Shown: piece after piece, positions 1-13,500 of the stretch
Position numbering within the stretch: position 1 is the stretch's first letter
Layout: the number at the start of each line of letters is the position of its first letter
Assembly: GCA_963965975.1 (NCBI GenBank)
Contig: OZ014413.1
Coordinates: 9,078,101-9,142,100 of the forward strand
Direction: 5' to 3'
DNA: 64,000 bases
Origin: Xestospongia bergquistia
Taxonomy: Eukaryota > Porifera > Demospongiae > Haplosclerida > Petrosiidae
Made by a program: the position numbers and the translations under genes
The notes under the pieces: model-generated
What the model was told of the DNA's origin: nothing
Seen by the model: the letters and a program-made list of their open reading frames with translations, nothing else
Databases searched by the model: none

Positions 1-43
1 GTCCAGATCGCCAAGGACCAATCTCAGATGAAAGGGAATCCCC

Positions 44-76
<33 letters not shown>

Positions 77-3000
77 CATTGAAATCATTCCCAGTATGCC
101 TTCAAGTAGTCAACCTAGTCCAATTCTTCATTCAAGAGTGTTACACAAGGGTAAACTCAAGAATGGTGCCACAAAAAGTTCACTGGAGAACATACTGGAT
201 GAGTATGGCTTGCAAAAGGATGGGACACCTAAATTGGGTAGAAAAAATCTGAAACTACCCCTGGAAGGTACTGTATATGTAACAAAAACTTATAATGGAT
301 AGCATTATATAATGACTTTATTTATAGGAAACAATGATTTCATTCGACTCACTATTGTCTCTCCAGAAAATGAATATGGTAAATAACTTTAGGAGCTGTA
401 ATAAATTGAACCTAAAACAATATAAAATTATTTTGCCCTTTATCTATAGATGAGGAACATCAGATTACCTTAAAGAAAAATTATGATGGTTTTGGTATTC
501 ATCTTAGTGTTGGTCCTCCTCCTGTCTCGGTAACACTAGTAGAGCCAGGTATCAAAGAAAGAGAAAGACAGCCATGGATTTATTCCTAATGTTTTTTTTA
601 TTTTAATCAGGTAGCGAAGCATTGGCTGCAGGAATAAAAGAAGGCGATGTCATTGTAGAAGTAAACGGAAGAGATTGTCGTTCTATGGAGGCACTTGAGT
701 TGTCAGAATTGATGGAATTGAAGTCACTAATACAACACATTCCAAGCACAAGCAGTGTTAATAGTAAGGACATGTCATTGTAAAAGCAATCAAATCTCTT
801 TTCTGTTTTTTGCCTTTTTGTAGCACCTGTCATTAGCCGATCTAAGCCAACAGTAACAGTTACATCAATAGTAAGAGTCAGCTACATGTAATGTGATGTA
901 CATAGAACATTAACTGGTTCACTGAAAAAAATATTCACAAATACAATTTTGTAGTTAGGCAGTATTGTCACATGTTCTAGGAATATCGTTAAATGATTAT
1001 ATTATTGTTAGCTAGTATATTATTGTTGAAAATGTCACTATATAGTACTTATATAAATCTTAAGTTTTAGTTATGATCTATCTAGTAATACTGAAATTTT
1101 TTTAAGGACTCTGATGTTATTTCTGATGATAATGACAATGATGATAGTAGTGAAGAAGAGGGCTCGAATATTAGCAATATGAGAACAACAAAACACAAGC
1201 TCACAGTTAGTACACCAAATGTATAACATAACTGCTTCCTTTACTCCTCATGTTTTGTGTATTGGCACTGTAGACTGAAGTTTGGAATAGAATCAAGGCA
1301 CAAGGTGGACTAGGCCGAGATATGGAGACAAATTCTGAATCTGGCAGTTTAACTGTAAGCAACTCCACTATATTAAATGTTTATTCTGTTTTCTTTGTTT
1401 TGTCCAGAATGAGCTAACAAACATTGACAGTGATGAGGTAAGTTATTATCATTAGTAGTACTAGTGTGGAATGTCAACTTTGTCTATAAATATATAAACC
1501 TTCATTTTTAACAATTAATAGGATATAATGCAGACTTTACAGAACAAGGCTGAAGCTTCAGCACTGACCAAAGTACATAGTTATTGTTTGACCACTCACT
1601 ATGTCTCCTTTAGGTTGAACTTGATGAGAAAGAATGGAGAAGGATTAAACAGCAACAAAATCTTATCTTTAACACAAATGCTCCCTCTTATATGATCAGT
1701 CAGAGTACACCAACACAAGCAAGCAAAACTAAAGACTTTCAGGAAGAAGAGCAGAAATCAGAACATGAATCAAAGAGTTCGGCTGTGAAGAAAAAGTTTT
1801 TCAAATGGCCTTTTGGAATACTAGTTAAATCATCAGCTTCACCAAAGGCAACAGAAAAAAATCAAAGTACTGTAGTACAAAGTCCTTCAGAGGTAACTAT
1901 GCAAGTGGTAGGTACACCTGTAAAACAACAAAAGAATGACACAGAAAGGTATTACTGGCCAATCAAAACTAAAAAAAATGTCTCTGTTTTGTTTGAAGAT
2001 CTCTTGCAGTTGAAGCACCAATTATGGCTACTAGAAGTAAACGCACTTCTCATCAACCTAGTCGTTCACAGTCCATGATAGTCAAAACAAGTAGCAGTGA
2101 CCTTAGTGACAGAAGAAATCAAAATATGAAATTTGGTCGTCTCTCCAAAGAAGCACCAGCTGGTATGCATGTTTATCACATATGAAGTCATAACATTTTA
2201 ATTTTTTCTGTTGTTCACTAGATATTGCTATTGTACCAAGGACTGCTCCACTTCTCGGAGTCAATGTTGGTCGGGAACGAAGGGACATAGGCAGGACACG
2301 TCAAGTTCGAAGACCAACAAGACGGCACACAACAAAAGTAACTAGCAATGACCAATTGTATCAAGATCATAGGCTTCAAAGCGAGGATAAGGTACCTTAA
2401 GATTGTTGAGTAAATATTTACCATGTATTTACTATCTTAGACAACGAATAATCACCTGGTTAGTTCTGACTTGACAAAATATACATCAGAGTAAGTATAT
2501 CTAAGAGTGTTCATGTAAAATGTTTGTTGTGAAATTGTGTTCTTGATATAGACTACTTGCATTATAAATTTCTACATGTATCACTATAAAAATTGATTGC
2601 TTGATTTTACCATATGGTGCAAACTGAAAGAAAAAAATGCTGTTTTGATTGCTATTGTTTTATGGAATGTCTGTTTATCAAATGCTGGAACTAATAATAA
2701 CTTTTAGTAATCAATACAAATAATATGTTTACTTTCAGTTTGCATGTAATTGTTTTGCTACATGCAGCCTGTTTAACCATATCAATAAATCAGTCTTTAA
2801 TTTAATATTAAAATTATCAGTGAAGGGATTGTTTGTCTTCTTCATCTCTAGTCCTGGTGATCAAGCACCTGTGAATAAAGAAGATGGAGCCAGTCAATTA
2901 CGCAAATTGCTCAGTGATCCTGGAGAGTCGACTGAAATGGAAATACCAGATAAGCCAAATTTGCATCGTCGATCAAGTGCCTCATTAGTTGAACAGGCTG

Positions 3001-4130
3001 TGAAAAAAAGGTACTCAGCATCAGAGTTGAAAGAAGAGAGGGAAAAACAGATGGAGCAAGATGTCTCTTACAGGCTAAGAAAATATACTGTTGGTTCACC
3101 ATATGCTGTTAATATGCAGATTGGAGTGACTGCTCAAATGGTTGCAATGGCAGCTGCATCCAAGGCCAGAACCAAACAGCAAGAGTCATCAAAAGAAAGT
3201 CATCAGGTCTATCAGCAAAATATGGTTGCAGTAGATACTGTAGGTACTTCTTCTATGCCAGTTCATAAATCTGTCACAACAGCAATGAAACCTGTTTTAC
3301 CAGCTGCTAAATCTTTTGACAATGTGTCACATCAACTAGTGAACAAAGTCTCTGAGAGAGAACCTGCTAGAAGATATGAACACAGCATGTACACTAAATC
3401 TATCCATGATAGTGAACCCTCTTGGATAAATATAGCCAAGGTCTGTTGAAATCATTTGGACTAAAATATAGTCAGTATATAATTAAGCCTTCAAATCTAA
3501 AAGAATACCACAAAGTTATGGCATGTAATCTGTGTTATTGTAATAATGGGAGTGGCTTACTATTGACTGTGAATTGTATGGTCAAGTGTTTAGGGTTTAG
3601 GAAGGTTTAAGGTGGAGTCTAGTAGCAGTATAAAGTATAGTATAACACTGATAATACCATTCCAATAATCATCAGATTATTTTGACACAAATGGCATGCC
3701 GTGTAAGGGACTAGGAAATTACATTCCTAATCTCTGTCAGTATTATACCTCACTGTTTTGCACTTACAGAATAAGCATGAAAAGGCCTCACGAAAGTACT
3801 TATCACAAGAGAGACAAGCTGATTCAGTGGTAAGTAACAACTTATGATCTTAATATGTATCATTAATTATCACAGAATCTAGAGGGGTCTAGCTCCCACT
3901 ATCAGTCTGTTCTCAAGGAAAATATTCTGCCTATGTCATCTGAAAAGCAGAAATCATCTCATCTAAAAAGATCTTTGTCTTCACGCGAACATATTAAAAC
4001 TCAGACTGGTGAACATGGGTTTGAGTCTAGAGCACTGGATGATAGCATGACGAGAGTATCAACCTCATTACTAAAAGATTCTGGAATTGTTCGCAACAAG
4101 ATGGCTGTGTTTGAAACAAAGATTGATTAA
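1..4130 (+). CDS. PDZ-domain protein, 3' part of a multi-exon gene (partial at left edge)
   Basis: I joined sixteen exons with consistent phases and GT-AG borders: 3-267, 328-378, 450-548, 611-763, 824-870, 1107-1205, 1274-1354, 1408-1437, 1522-1572, 1614-1911, 2010-2162, 2222-2391, 2441-2490, 2852-3440, 3770-3829, 3876-4130. They give about 816 residues ending in TAA. No in-frame start precedes residue 32, so the gene begins left of the window. Exon 1 codes a run of eleven Asp from a GAT repeat. Exons 2-4 form a PDZ domain: carboxylate-binding loop GFGIHL, then GSEALAAGIKEGDVIVEVNG. The rest is low-complexity, Ser- and charge-rich, with an acidic stretch (exon 6) and basic patches, and ends RNKMAVFETKID. 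PDZ domains usually bind C-terminal peptides, so an intracellular scaffold is likely. I do not recognise the specific family. Introns are mostly 45-240 bp, the longest about 360 bp. Confidence 0.8.
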
Positions 4131-4249
4131 ATTTTATATGTATTGAATTGATAAAATGCAAATAATCTAGTTTAAAAATAATAATAATTTATCAAATTAG
4201 CTAATTTATCAGTTCATAACGAGAATAATTCATAGGACATAATGACTAT

Positions 4250-4283
4250 ATAATATAATATATATATATATATATATATATAA
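4250..4283. repeat. (TA)n microsatellite
   Basis: A simple TA dinucleotide run lies in the 3' flank of the PDZ gene. Confidence 0.9.
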
Positions 4284-4520
4284 TATGTGAACTGATTTGC
4301 AAAAAGGGACCACTTCTGTCAAAACATTTGGTACCTAATTTGTGAACAAACCACTGTTAAAACATTTCAAACATCTCAGTTTTGTATACATACATTTGAT
4401 ATATATGTATAACAATTCTACATGTATGCAAAACTGTTTGTGTTATGTTTTAACAGTGTTTTTTCTTAAATTAGGTCACAATTGTTGTGACAGAAGTGGT
4501 CCTTTTTTGCAAATCTTGTC

Positions 4521-4650
<130 letters not shown>

Positions 4651-4760
4651 TACTATATTAATTTTATTTAAATGTGACAAAAATAAATTTGAATTGTTTG
4701 CAAAACTTGAAAAAAGACTTTCATTGTTATTTGAAATAAGATGCAAAACATAACTAAGAG

Positions 4761-4770
4761 TATATATAGG
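4761..4770 (+). promoter_or_regulatory. TATA box of first array gene
   Basis: TATATATAGG preceded by CTAAGAG, 82 bp before the ATG. The same element, in the same surrounding block, stands 74-82 bp before the other closely related class A genes (10524, 16507, 36034). It is therefore a conserved core promoter candidate. Confidence 0.6.
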
Positions 4771-4842
4771 GAATAGCTACACACTTAACTTTTAATTCTT
4801 TTATAGAATTTATTTTAAACCACACCAAATATTGCTTTACAG

Positions 4843-7800
4843 ATGACTTTGTTGATGCAATTATTTCTTCCTCTATTACTCATCAGTAGTTATTGTATTG
4901 GAGACAGTAATAATACATATCATGTTAACTCATCTTCAGATTTAGAGCAGTACCTGTGTAACACAACATGGTTCTCTCAATACCTTGTGTTCTTACTAAA
5001 CAGTTCTATCAACTTTACCATTTCATCTGGTAACTTCTGTCAAGTCACCCACCAAATTAGTAGGATTGAAATAAGAAGTGATTCTCCTACAAAGTCAGCC
5101 ATCATAACATGTGCTCATAATGATACCGGAGGGGTTATTCCATTGCCTAGAAGAGGTATTGTTTTCTTTAAATCTACAGTGATTCTACGACAATTAGTAT
5201 TCATGAATTGTGGTACCTATCTTACTACCATACAAGACACCAAAATCACTAACTACCTCAATAGTTCATCTCTGTACTACACTTCATCTCATGCTGCTGC
5301 CTTAGTCTTTGTTCATTGTCAGGTCGATATGACTCAGATTAACATCTACTACTCATATGGGTTTGCTATGATTGGTATAGATCTATATAACTCTACTATT
5401 GATAGTGTCAGTATGTTAAATTCATCATATAGTATTAAAGGATACCAACATAACAACCAGAGCATTGGAAGTGGTCTTCTCCTTCATTTTATGAATACTA
5501 ATAACTCTATTATTATCTATGACATACTTATCAAAAATGCCCTTTTCTCTTATAACTGGGATTACAATACTCATTTATGTCTAAATAATATGCACTCTAA
5601 CAAATACTCATCAGCATCAGGTAATTATTATCCCGCTATCAATGCAGCTGGATTAAATATACTCTACACACAACAGAGTAGTGGTCAAGTGTCAGTTCAT
5701 ATAGCTGAATCACATTTTGTTTAAAATGCTGGTAGTTTTGCAGGTGGTATTCTTATTCTGCAATATCACACTATTGCTGTTACTAACACAACAATTACTA
5801 ATACACTATTTAATCACAACATTTTACTTGAGCCCTGTCATGGAGCAGCTATTGTGTTTTATTGGTATTCATTGCACAAATCTGCCAATCAAGAACATTT
5901 TACACCTCTTCACCTTTTTAATACATCATTTTTGAAACACCAAGGCATTTCCCAGTGGCCAGTCAGCAGTCTGGACTATGGAGCAGTCTATATTGGTATT
6001 ATCAATCCTGGATTTATTCCAATACAAATTGTTTTTACATTGTGTACATTCCGAGAAAATTTTGTTGCAAATACAGGAGCATGTTTATATGCCTCAGTCT
6101 ATCAGTTTGCTGACAATACAGGCAATGTCTCTATTACATTGGACAGTACAATTGCGAAGAAAAATTCTCAATATACTGACTTTCCATTTGTATCATCAGC
6201 TGGTATTTTTTATTTCTACAGAATCAACAGAGTTGACATTACTGGGACATCTAACTTTAGTAACAATTATGGATCAGTTATAAGCTCTAAGAACTCAAAT
6301 GTCTATCTATCTGGTAATTTAACTTTTAATGATAATTATGCTATGACTGGTGGTGCAATTAAACTAGTTGGTAACTGTCAGTTATACTTTATGAATGGAG
6401 TTATAGCAAAATTCACTAATAATTGGGCTCAGTTAGTAGGAGGAGCTATATATGCAGATAGTGCAGACAGTCATGATAAATGTGCCATACAAATTGATAC
6501 TGACATTTCCCAAATAGTTTTCTTAAACAATGAAGCAAGAAGAGCTGGTAATTCAATATATGCTAAGCCAATACACTCATGTTATGTTAACAGCAATTCA
6601 AATTATATTAGGCCTTCTGCTGAAGCAATAGCATATTATGAGAAGTACTTCAATTTCACAAACAACAAATTAAATACTACTTTGCTTCAGTTGTCAACTA
6701 TCCCACAAGGTCTTAGTCAAGGTGCTGGAATACAAATTCCTCGTAAGGTATATCCAGGACAAGAAATTTATTATTGTATTTCAGCTATTGATGCTCTTGG
6801 TAGAATGGTTTATTCTACTATAGCAATAGATATTGTTAGGAACCATTCTCAGACTAATATTACTAAAACAAAAGTCTGGTTGTCTTTTGATGATCAAGAA
6901 CAACTAATACAAGAAAACACTAAATGCACTGTAATTGGTGTGACTGTTCATACAAATGACAAAGTTAACATCATTAATGCCATGATTGTGTTCTCTCAAT
7001 ATTCACAGATTGAAATTAAGACAGAGATTTTAAAAATTCACCTTTGTCCTCTAGGGTTTTCTTTGAACATAACAATTGGGGCTTGTACTCTTTCACAATC
7101 ATTTATGAATTTACAAAAACATGGAGGCATTTCAGTTACAATTAAAGCTAACTTAAGTAACCAGTTAATAACAAGACCATCACTTACAAATTCTTGGGCA
7201 GGAAAAATGGAAAATATAAATGGAGATCTTGGAGTCTCACAAACATGCCCACTAGGATATTGTGATAGCAATCCCAAACTAATTTACTTCTACAGTGGTG
7301 ACCTATCATCTAAACAAAGCTTTAAGCTCTCAGATGGTACCACTAACTATCATCCACCATTGTGCTTATATCAACGTGAAGGAACATTATGTGGTAGATG
7401 TAGTGAGGGATTAAGTGTGGTATTTGGGTCTACAGAATGTCATCACTGTAGTAATACTTGGATAGCATCAGTAAGTATTTATCTAGTTGCTGGTCCAATT
7501 CTAATTTACCTGTTGTATGCTCTGAGACTTACATTAACAACTGGTACACTCAATGGAATTATATTCTATGCTCAGGCTGCTAATTGTGGTCTGATTGATG
7601 GACTAAGACTTCATTACTACAACTCTTCAATTAAACAATTATCAGACTTAGCCATTTTTATACTTAGTGTATTAAATCTTGAGCCAGGAATTCCTCTATG
7701 CTTTTACAATGGGATGACAGTGTTATGGAAAATTGGTCTTAATTTTTTTTTTCCACTATACTACCTGACAATTGTTGCTGTTCTTATTATCCTATGCCAT

Positions 7801-8661
7801 TTTTCACCAAGGCTTTCCAACAGAATAGCTCACTCCTCAGTTCAAGTACTTGTTACTGTTGTACACCTTTCTTTTTCAAGCCTACTTATTCAATTAATCA
7901 ATGTAATGACTTATGCTGAGGTCTACACATCCAATGATATACATCGTGTTTGGTATTTAGATGGTAATGTCAAATATGGAGGACCCTCCCATCGTGTACT
8001 AATGATAGTGACTCTGATAATAGTTCCTGGTCTACTGCTACCATATGTACTCTTGCTTCTCTTTGCTAAACCACTTAGACCATTAGCATGTACCAATAAA
8101 TACTTACGACCTCTTCTAGAAGCTATCCATGCTCCTTATAAGGAAGGAAAACAATATTGGTTTACATTGCGTCTTCTCTTACTATGTGCTATGTATGGCA
8201 TATATGCCAAATACAGAGCTACTAACTTATATATACTCTATATTACAACAAGTCCAATGTTGGTGATATTTCTTGTCCTTCAAGCTTATATCAAACCATT
8301 TAAGAATACATTAGTCAACATTCTTGATTGTTGGTTAATGATGAACTTGGCATTCCTTTATCTCACTACTTGGTATTTTATTCTTGAAGATAAATCAGGA
8401 ATTGTACAACTCTTTTGTATCTCTTCTGTCTTCCTGACAATAGTGACATTTATTATTGTCATAGTATATCATGTTGTCTTGGTTACAGGGAAAGGGAACA
8501 CCCTCAAAGAATGGATTGAATACAAATCTGAGAAAGTTCATCGTTGGCGAATAAAGATGTTATCTTCACACACTTATAAACGACAATTACCTCTTTCAAG
8601 TGATTCTTATTATGGCTCATGCTCAGAATTTAGAGAGCCTGTTCTTGGTCACAGTGATTGA
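4843..8661 (+). pseudogene. array gene A1: beta-helix multi-pass receptor-like protein with premature TAA
   Basis: Same architecture as its intact paralogues: signal peptide MTLLMQLFLPLLLISSYC, glycosylation-rich beta-helix ectodomain, Cys-rich CLYQREGTLCGRC module, multi-pass region and GSCSEFREPVLGHSD tail. One codon breaks it: TAA at 5722-5724, where paralogues have CAA (Gln) in the FVQN(Y)GSFAGG segment. The frame then stays open and homologous to 8661 with no other lesion, and the neighbouring codons also differ (NAG for NYG). About 293 residues lie before the stop. The long part begins at a downstream ATG (5854), which would lack a signal peptide. A recent nonsense allele, readthrough or a sequence error are all possible. 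Class A; the body is closest to the 10524 gene. It is the first array member after the PDZ gene. Confidence 0.85.
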
Positions 8662-8693
8662 ATGAACAATTGTAGTGTTGTTGTCTGTCTTTT

Positions 8694-8699
8694 AATAAA
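8694..8699 (+). terminator. polyadenylation signal of A1
   Basis: AATAAA lies 33 bp after the stop codon. The paralogues at 10524, 30069 and 36034 keep an AATAAA at a similar distance. Confidence 0.6.
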
Positions 8700-9123
8700 A
8701 TAGATAACAATTTGTATTGGTAGTTTTATTTGTTAGTCATTGTGTCCTTACAAACACTTCTGTTTTTGCTACAATTTACTTAGAAAAAAATACAATAATG
8801 TTTTGACTTTTATATAGAAGCATTGTTAACAAGACAACTTTTTTAAACTTGATGATTTAGTTACAATTTCAGAATTAGCAAAAAAGATATGGTTTATATA
8901 ATTATGTTACACAATAAAATATGAGCATGAGGTAATGAACCATTGATATATGCACAAAATATTAATGAGCTAACTCTTATAGTAAATCATTGCTATACAC
9001 AATTATACAAGACATATGCATGCATGACAGAGATATAATAATATTGAAAGCAGTACATAGTATTTCCCAAAACTTCTTACTGAATAATAACACACCTGAT
9101 TATACACATGATTATGGGAAAAA

Positions 9124-9605
9124 TTTCCTATGTCCATGTTTTCAAAAACATTGATTTAAACATTTATGATGTAATATAGCACATGCCTCAAATAACATTG
9201 AAAGTAATTTTAAAGCTAATGCATACAACTGAGCTTGTCTTGAGAAAATGATAATTAAAAAATTAAAAATACACTTTGATAAGTGTATGACAAAGTATCT
9301 TAGTTTGTTGTAAATAATGAAAGTATGTCTCAGTATATTTTACCAAAAATGTTCTTTGGCAGATACAATAGAAAATTAATTATTACTTCATACAAATATA
9401 AAATGAAAGAAAAAGACAATATCTTAAAAGTACAATATATTGTTAGCTACATTAATTGACACTACACAATCTACATTGAAAGCAATTGTCAGTTGTATAT
9501 ATACAATATTGTATTTACTTTTACCTTATTTGGGCAAAAATGTGTATTTTGAGAAATGAAGTTATGTTATTATACACACATTTATAGTAACAGACAAAAC
9601 CATAT
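9124..9605 (+). repeat. single arm of a foldback repeat element (forward)
   Basis: Begins TTTCCTATGTCC and ends near TTATAGTAACAG. The same roughly 480-bp sequence recurs downstream of the 24286 and 45339 genes, and in reverse-complement form downstream of most other array genes. Here the opposite arm is not clearly present. No coding capacity is visible. It resembles a non-autonomous mobile element or a locally spread spacer repeat. Confidence 0.6.
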
Positions 9606-9904
9606 ATATCTCAAGAAAAGGTAAACAGTATATATGCAATAGCTTTAAAATTACTTTCAAGGTTATAATACTAACATTTCATTTGGTGTTATGTAGTTTG
9701 GCTTTTATTTTCAAGTGCAAGTTGACAATGCCTGCTCATTACAACAAATAATAACTAATTACAATAACTATTCCTGTCTCACTACTCAATACCTACTATA
9801 AACATTAGTGAATCTAATGCTATTGTCAATGCTGCAGAAATAACAATATTTTAAACACAATATAATAATAATCAACAAGAAACCCTTTGTCATGAAAATA
9901 TTGT

Positions 9905-10145
9905 TACTTTTGTAGGTATGTTTGTTCTGGAGTACAACACAATTTGTCACTATCAAATAATACATATCATGTTAACTCATCTTCTGATTTAGAGCAGTAC
10001 CTGTGTAACACAACATTGTCCTCTCTGGTAACTTTTACCAAACCACCCACCAAATTAGTAGATTAAAAAAAGAAGTGATTCTCATACAAAGTCAGCTATC
10101 ATAACATGTGTTCACTGTGATACAGCGAGGATTATTCTAGACCAT
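9905..10145 (+). pseudogene. relic of a class A array gene (scrambled N-terminal pieces)
   Basis: At 9961-10015 the DNA codes the family N-terminal signature NTYHVNSSSDLEQYLCNTT, followed by degenerate pieces matching the SGNFCQVTHQIS segment and the SAIITC segment, with in-frame stops. Just upstream (about 9912-9945) is a fragment like the AGGMFVLQY segment that normally lies about 250 residues further on, so order is disturbed. No start or signal peptide remains. Confidence 0.7.
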
Positions 10146-10449
10146 TTTGATCACAGTTATTGTTTCTTTTGAAAAGCTTATAGTTTAGACTGGCACTCTG
10201 CCTGTATACAATATAACATTTAATTTGTAAGAATCAAAAACAGTAGCAGTATCTATACTTTCAAGATTATCTTAGTAACATCTAATATACACACCAACTT
10301 TGGTGTATCTGTGTAACACACTCACTAACTATGTACGTGGTCACATTATCAATAACTACATTATATTTACTTAAATGTGATAAAAATAAATTCTCAGTTG
10401 TTTGCTAAATTTCAAAATAAGGTACAGTTATTGAAAACATGACTAAGAA

Positions 10450-10459
10450 TATATATAGG
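10450..10459 (+). promoter_or_regulatory. TATA box of A2
   Basis: TATATATAGG lies 74 bp before the ATG, in the block shared with the other class A promoters (ACTTAAATGTGAtaAAAATAAA upstream, CTAAGA just before the TATA). Confidence 0.6.
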
Positions 10460-10523
10460 CAATGGCTACACAGATGACTCTTAACTCATTCGTAGATTTA
10501 ATTTAAAAACTATTGTTTCACAA

Positions 10524-13500
10524 ATGATTCTATTAATGCAATCATTTCTTTCTCTACTACTCATCAGTAGTACTTGTACAGGAAACAGTAATAATACATA
10601 TCATGTTAACTCATCTTCAGATTTAGAGCAGTACCTGTGTAACACAACATGGACTTCTCAACACCTTGTATTCTTTTTAAACAGTTCTGTCAACTTTACC
10701 ATTTCATCTGGTAACTTCTGCCAAGTCACCCACCAAATTAGTAGGATTGAAATAAGAAGTGATTCTCCTACAAACTCAGCTATCATAACATGTGCTCACA
10801 GTGATACAGCAGGGGTAATCCCACTTCCCAGAAGAGGTATTGTTTTCTTTAAATCTACAGTGATTCTACGACAATTAGTATTCATGAATTGTGGTACATA
10901 TCTCACTACAATACAAAATGCTACAATCACTGAGTACCTCAATAGTTCATCTCTGTATTACACTTCATCTCATGCTGCTGCCTTAGTCTTTGCTCATTGT
11001 CAGGTCAATATAACTCAAGTTAACATTTACTACTCATATGGATTTGCTATGATTGGTATAGATCTATATAACTCTACTATTGATAGTGTTAATATGTCTA
11101 ATTCATCACATAGTGTTGAAATGTACCAACATAACAACCAGAGCATTGGAAGTGGATTTCTTCTTCATTTTATAGATACTAATAACTCTATTACTATCTA
11201 TAACATACTTATCAAAAATACCCTTTTCTCTTATAACTGGGATTACAATACTCATTCCTGTCTTACTCATACATACTATAACAAACATTCCTCATCATCT
11301 GGTATTTATTACTCTATTGTCAATGCAGCTGGTCTAACAATACTCTACACACAACAGAGTAATGGTCTTGTGTCAGTTCATATAGCTGAATCACATTTTG
11401 TTCAAAACTATGGTAGTTTTGCAGGTGGTATGCTTATTCTGCAATATCACACTATTGCTGTTACTAACACAACAATTACTAATACACTATTTAATCACAA
11501 CATTTTACTTGAGCCCTGTCATGGAGCAGCTATTGTGTTTTATTGGTATTCATTGCACAAATCTACCAATCAAGAACATTTTACACCTCTTCACCTTTTT
11601 AATACATCATTTTTGAAACACCAAGGCATTTCCCAGTGGCCAGTCAGCAGTCTGGACTATGGAGCAGTCTATATTGGTATTATCAATCCTGGATTTGTTC
11701 CAATACAAATTGTTTTTACATTGTGTACATTTCTAGGAAATTTTGTTGAAAATACAGGAGCATGTTTATATTCCTCAGTCTATCAATTTGCTGACAATAC
11801 AGGCAATGTCACTATTACATTGGACAGTACAATTGCACTGAAAAATTCTCAATATACTGAATTTCCATATCTATCATCAGCTGGTATTTTCTATTTCTAC
11901 AGAATTAACAGAGTTGACATTACTGGGACATCTAACTTTAGCAACAATTATGGATCAGTTATAAGCTCTAAGAACTCAAATGTCTATCTATCTGGTAATT
12001 TAACTTTTAATAATAATCATGCTATGACTGGTCCTGCAATTAACTTAGTTGGTAACTGTCAGTTATACTTTGTGAATGAAGTTATAGCAAAATTTACTGA
12101 TAATTGGGCTCAGTTAGTAGGAGGAGCTATATATGCAGATGGTAGTGAGAGTCATGATAAATGTGTCATACAAATTGATTCTGATATTTCTCAAATAATT
12201 TTCTTAAACAATGAAGCAAGAAGAGCTGGCAATTCAATATATGCTAAACCAATATACTCATGTTATATTATCAACAATTTGAAGTATCTTAAACCTTCCA
12301 ATGAAACAATAACATATTATGAGAAGTACTTCGATTTTACAAACAACAAATTAAATACTACTTTGCTTCAGTTGTCAACTGTCCCACAAAATCTTAGTCA
12401 AGGTGCTGGTACACAAATTCCTCGTAATGTATATCCAGGACAAGAAATTTATTATTGTATTTCAGCTATTGATGCTCTTGGTAGAAAGGTTTACTCTACT
12501 ATAGCAATAGATATTGTTAGGAACCATTCTCAAACTAATATTCCTAAAACAACAAAAGTCTGGTTATCTTTTGATGATCAAGAACAACTGATACAAGAAA
12601 ACACTAAATGCACTGTAATTGGTGTGACTGTTCATACAAATGACAAGGTTAACATCATTAATGCAATGATTGTGTTCTCTCAATATTCACAGACTCAAAT
12701 TAAGACAGAGATTCTAAAAATTCACCTTTGTCCTCTAGGATTTACTTTGAATATAACAATTGGGGTTTGTACTCTTTCACAATCATTTATGAATTTACAA
12801 AAACATGGAGGCATTTCAGTTACAATTAAAGCTAACTTAAGTAACCAGTTAATAGAAAGGCCATCACTTACAAATTCTTGGGCAGGAATAATGGAAAATA
12901 TACATGATCTTGGAGTGTCACCAACATGTCCACTAGGATATTGTGATAGCAATCAGACACTCTATTATTTCTACAGTGGTGACTTAACATCTAAACACAC
13001 CTTTAAACTGTCAGATGGTATCACAGACTATCATACACCATTGTGTTTATATCAACGTGAAGGAACATTATGTGGTAGATGTAGTGAGGGATTAAGTGTG
13101 GTATTTGGATCTACAGAATGTCATCACTGTAGTAATACATGGATATCAACAATTAGTATTTATCTAGTTGCTGGTCCTCTCCTAATTTACATGTTGTATG
13201 CTCTCAAACTTACATTAACAACTGGTACACTCAATGGAATTATATTCTATATTCAGGCAGCTAATTGTGGTCTGATTGATGTATTAAGACTTCATTACTA
13301 TAACTCTTCAATTAAACAATTATCAGACTTAGCCATTTTTATACTTAGTGTATTAAATCTTGAGACAGGTATTCCTCTATGCTTTTACAATGGGATGACA
13401 GAGTTATGGAAAACTGGTCTTAAGTTTTTTTTTCCACTATACTACCTGACAATTGTTGCTGTTTTTATTATCTTATGCCATTTTTCACCAAGGCTTTCCA

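Larger units (their letters stand above)
8662..10523. other. intergenic region between A1 and A2
   Basis: AT-rich spacer. It holds the A1 polyadenylation signal, one foldback arm, a relic of a dead paralogue (9905-10145), and a stretch at about 10150-10340 that resembles the DNA upstream of the 56600 gene (about 56240-56440). Its last 150 bp are the conserved class A promoter block. No other gene is supported. Confidence 0.6.

Noticed and set aside
28-252. Frame starting with a run of ten Met
   Set aside because: It is the wrong frame of a GAT repeat; the spliced frame reads Asp and is phase-consistent with the downstream PDZ exons.
2103-2424. Minus-strand frames opposite the PDZ gene exons
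   Set aside because: They overlap confirmed exons in antisense and lack any domain.
7038-7277. Minus-strand frames of 60-80 codons inside the array genes (also near 12722, 18705, 38232, 58822)
   Set aside because: They recur at the same place in each paralogue only because the plus-strand gene is conserved; they show no independent features.
11398-11616. 72-residue plus-strand frame in the second frame of several array genes
   Set aside because: A shadow of the conserved ectodomain coding sequence, with no start context or independent signal.
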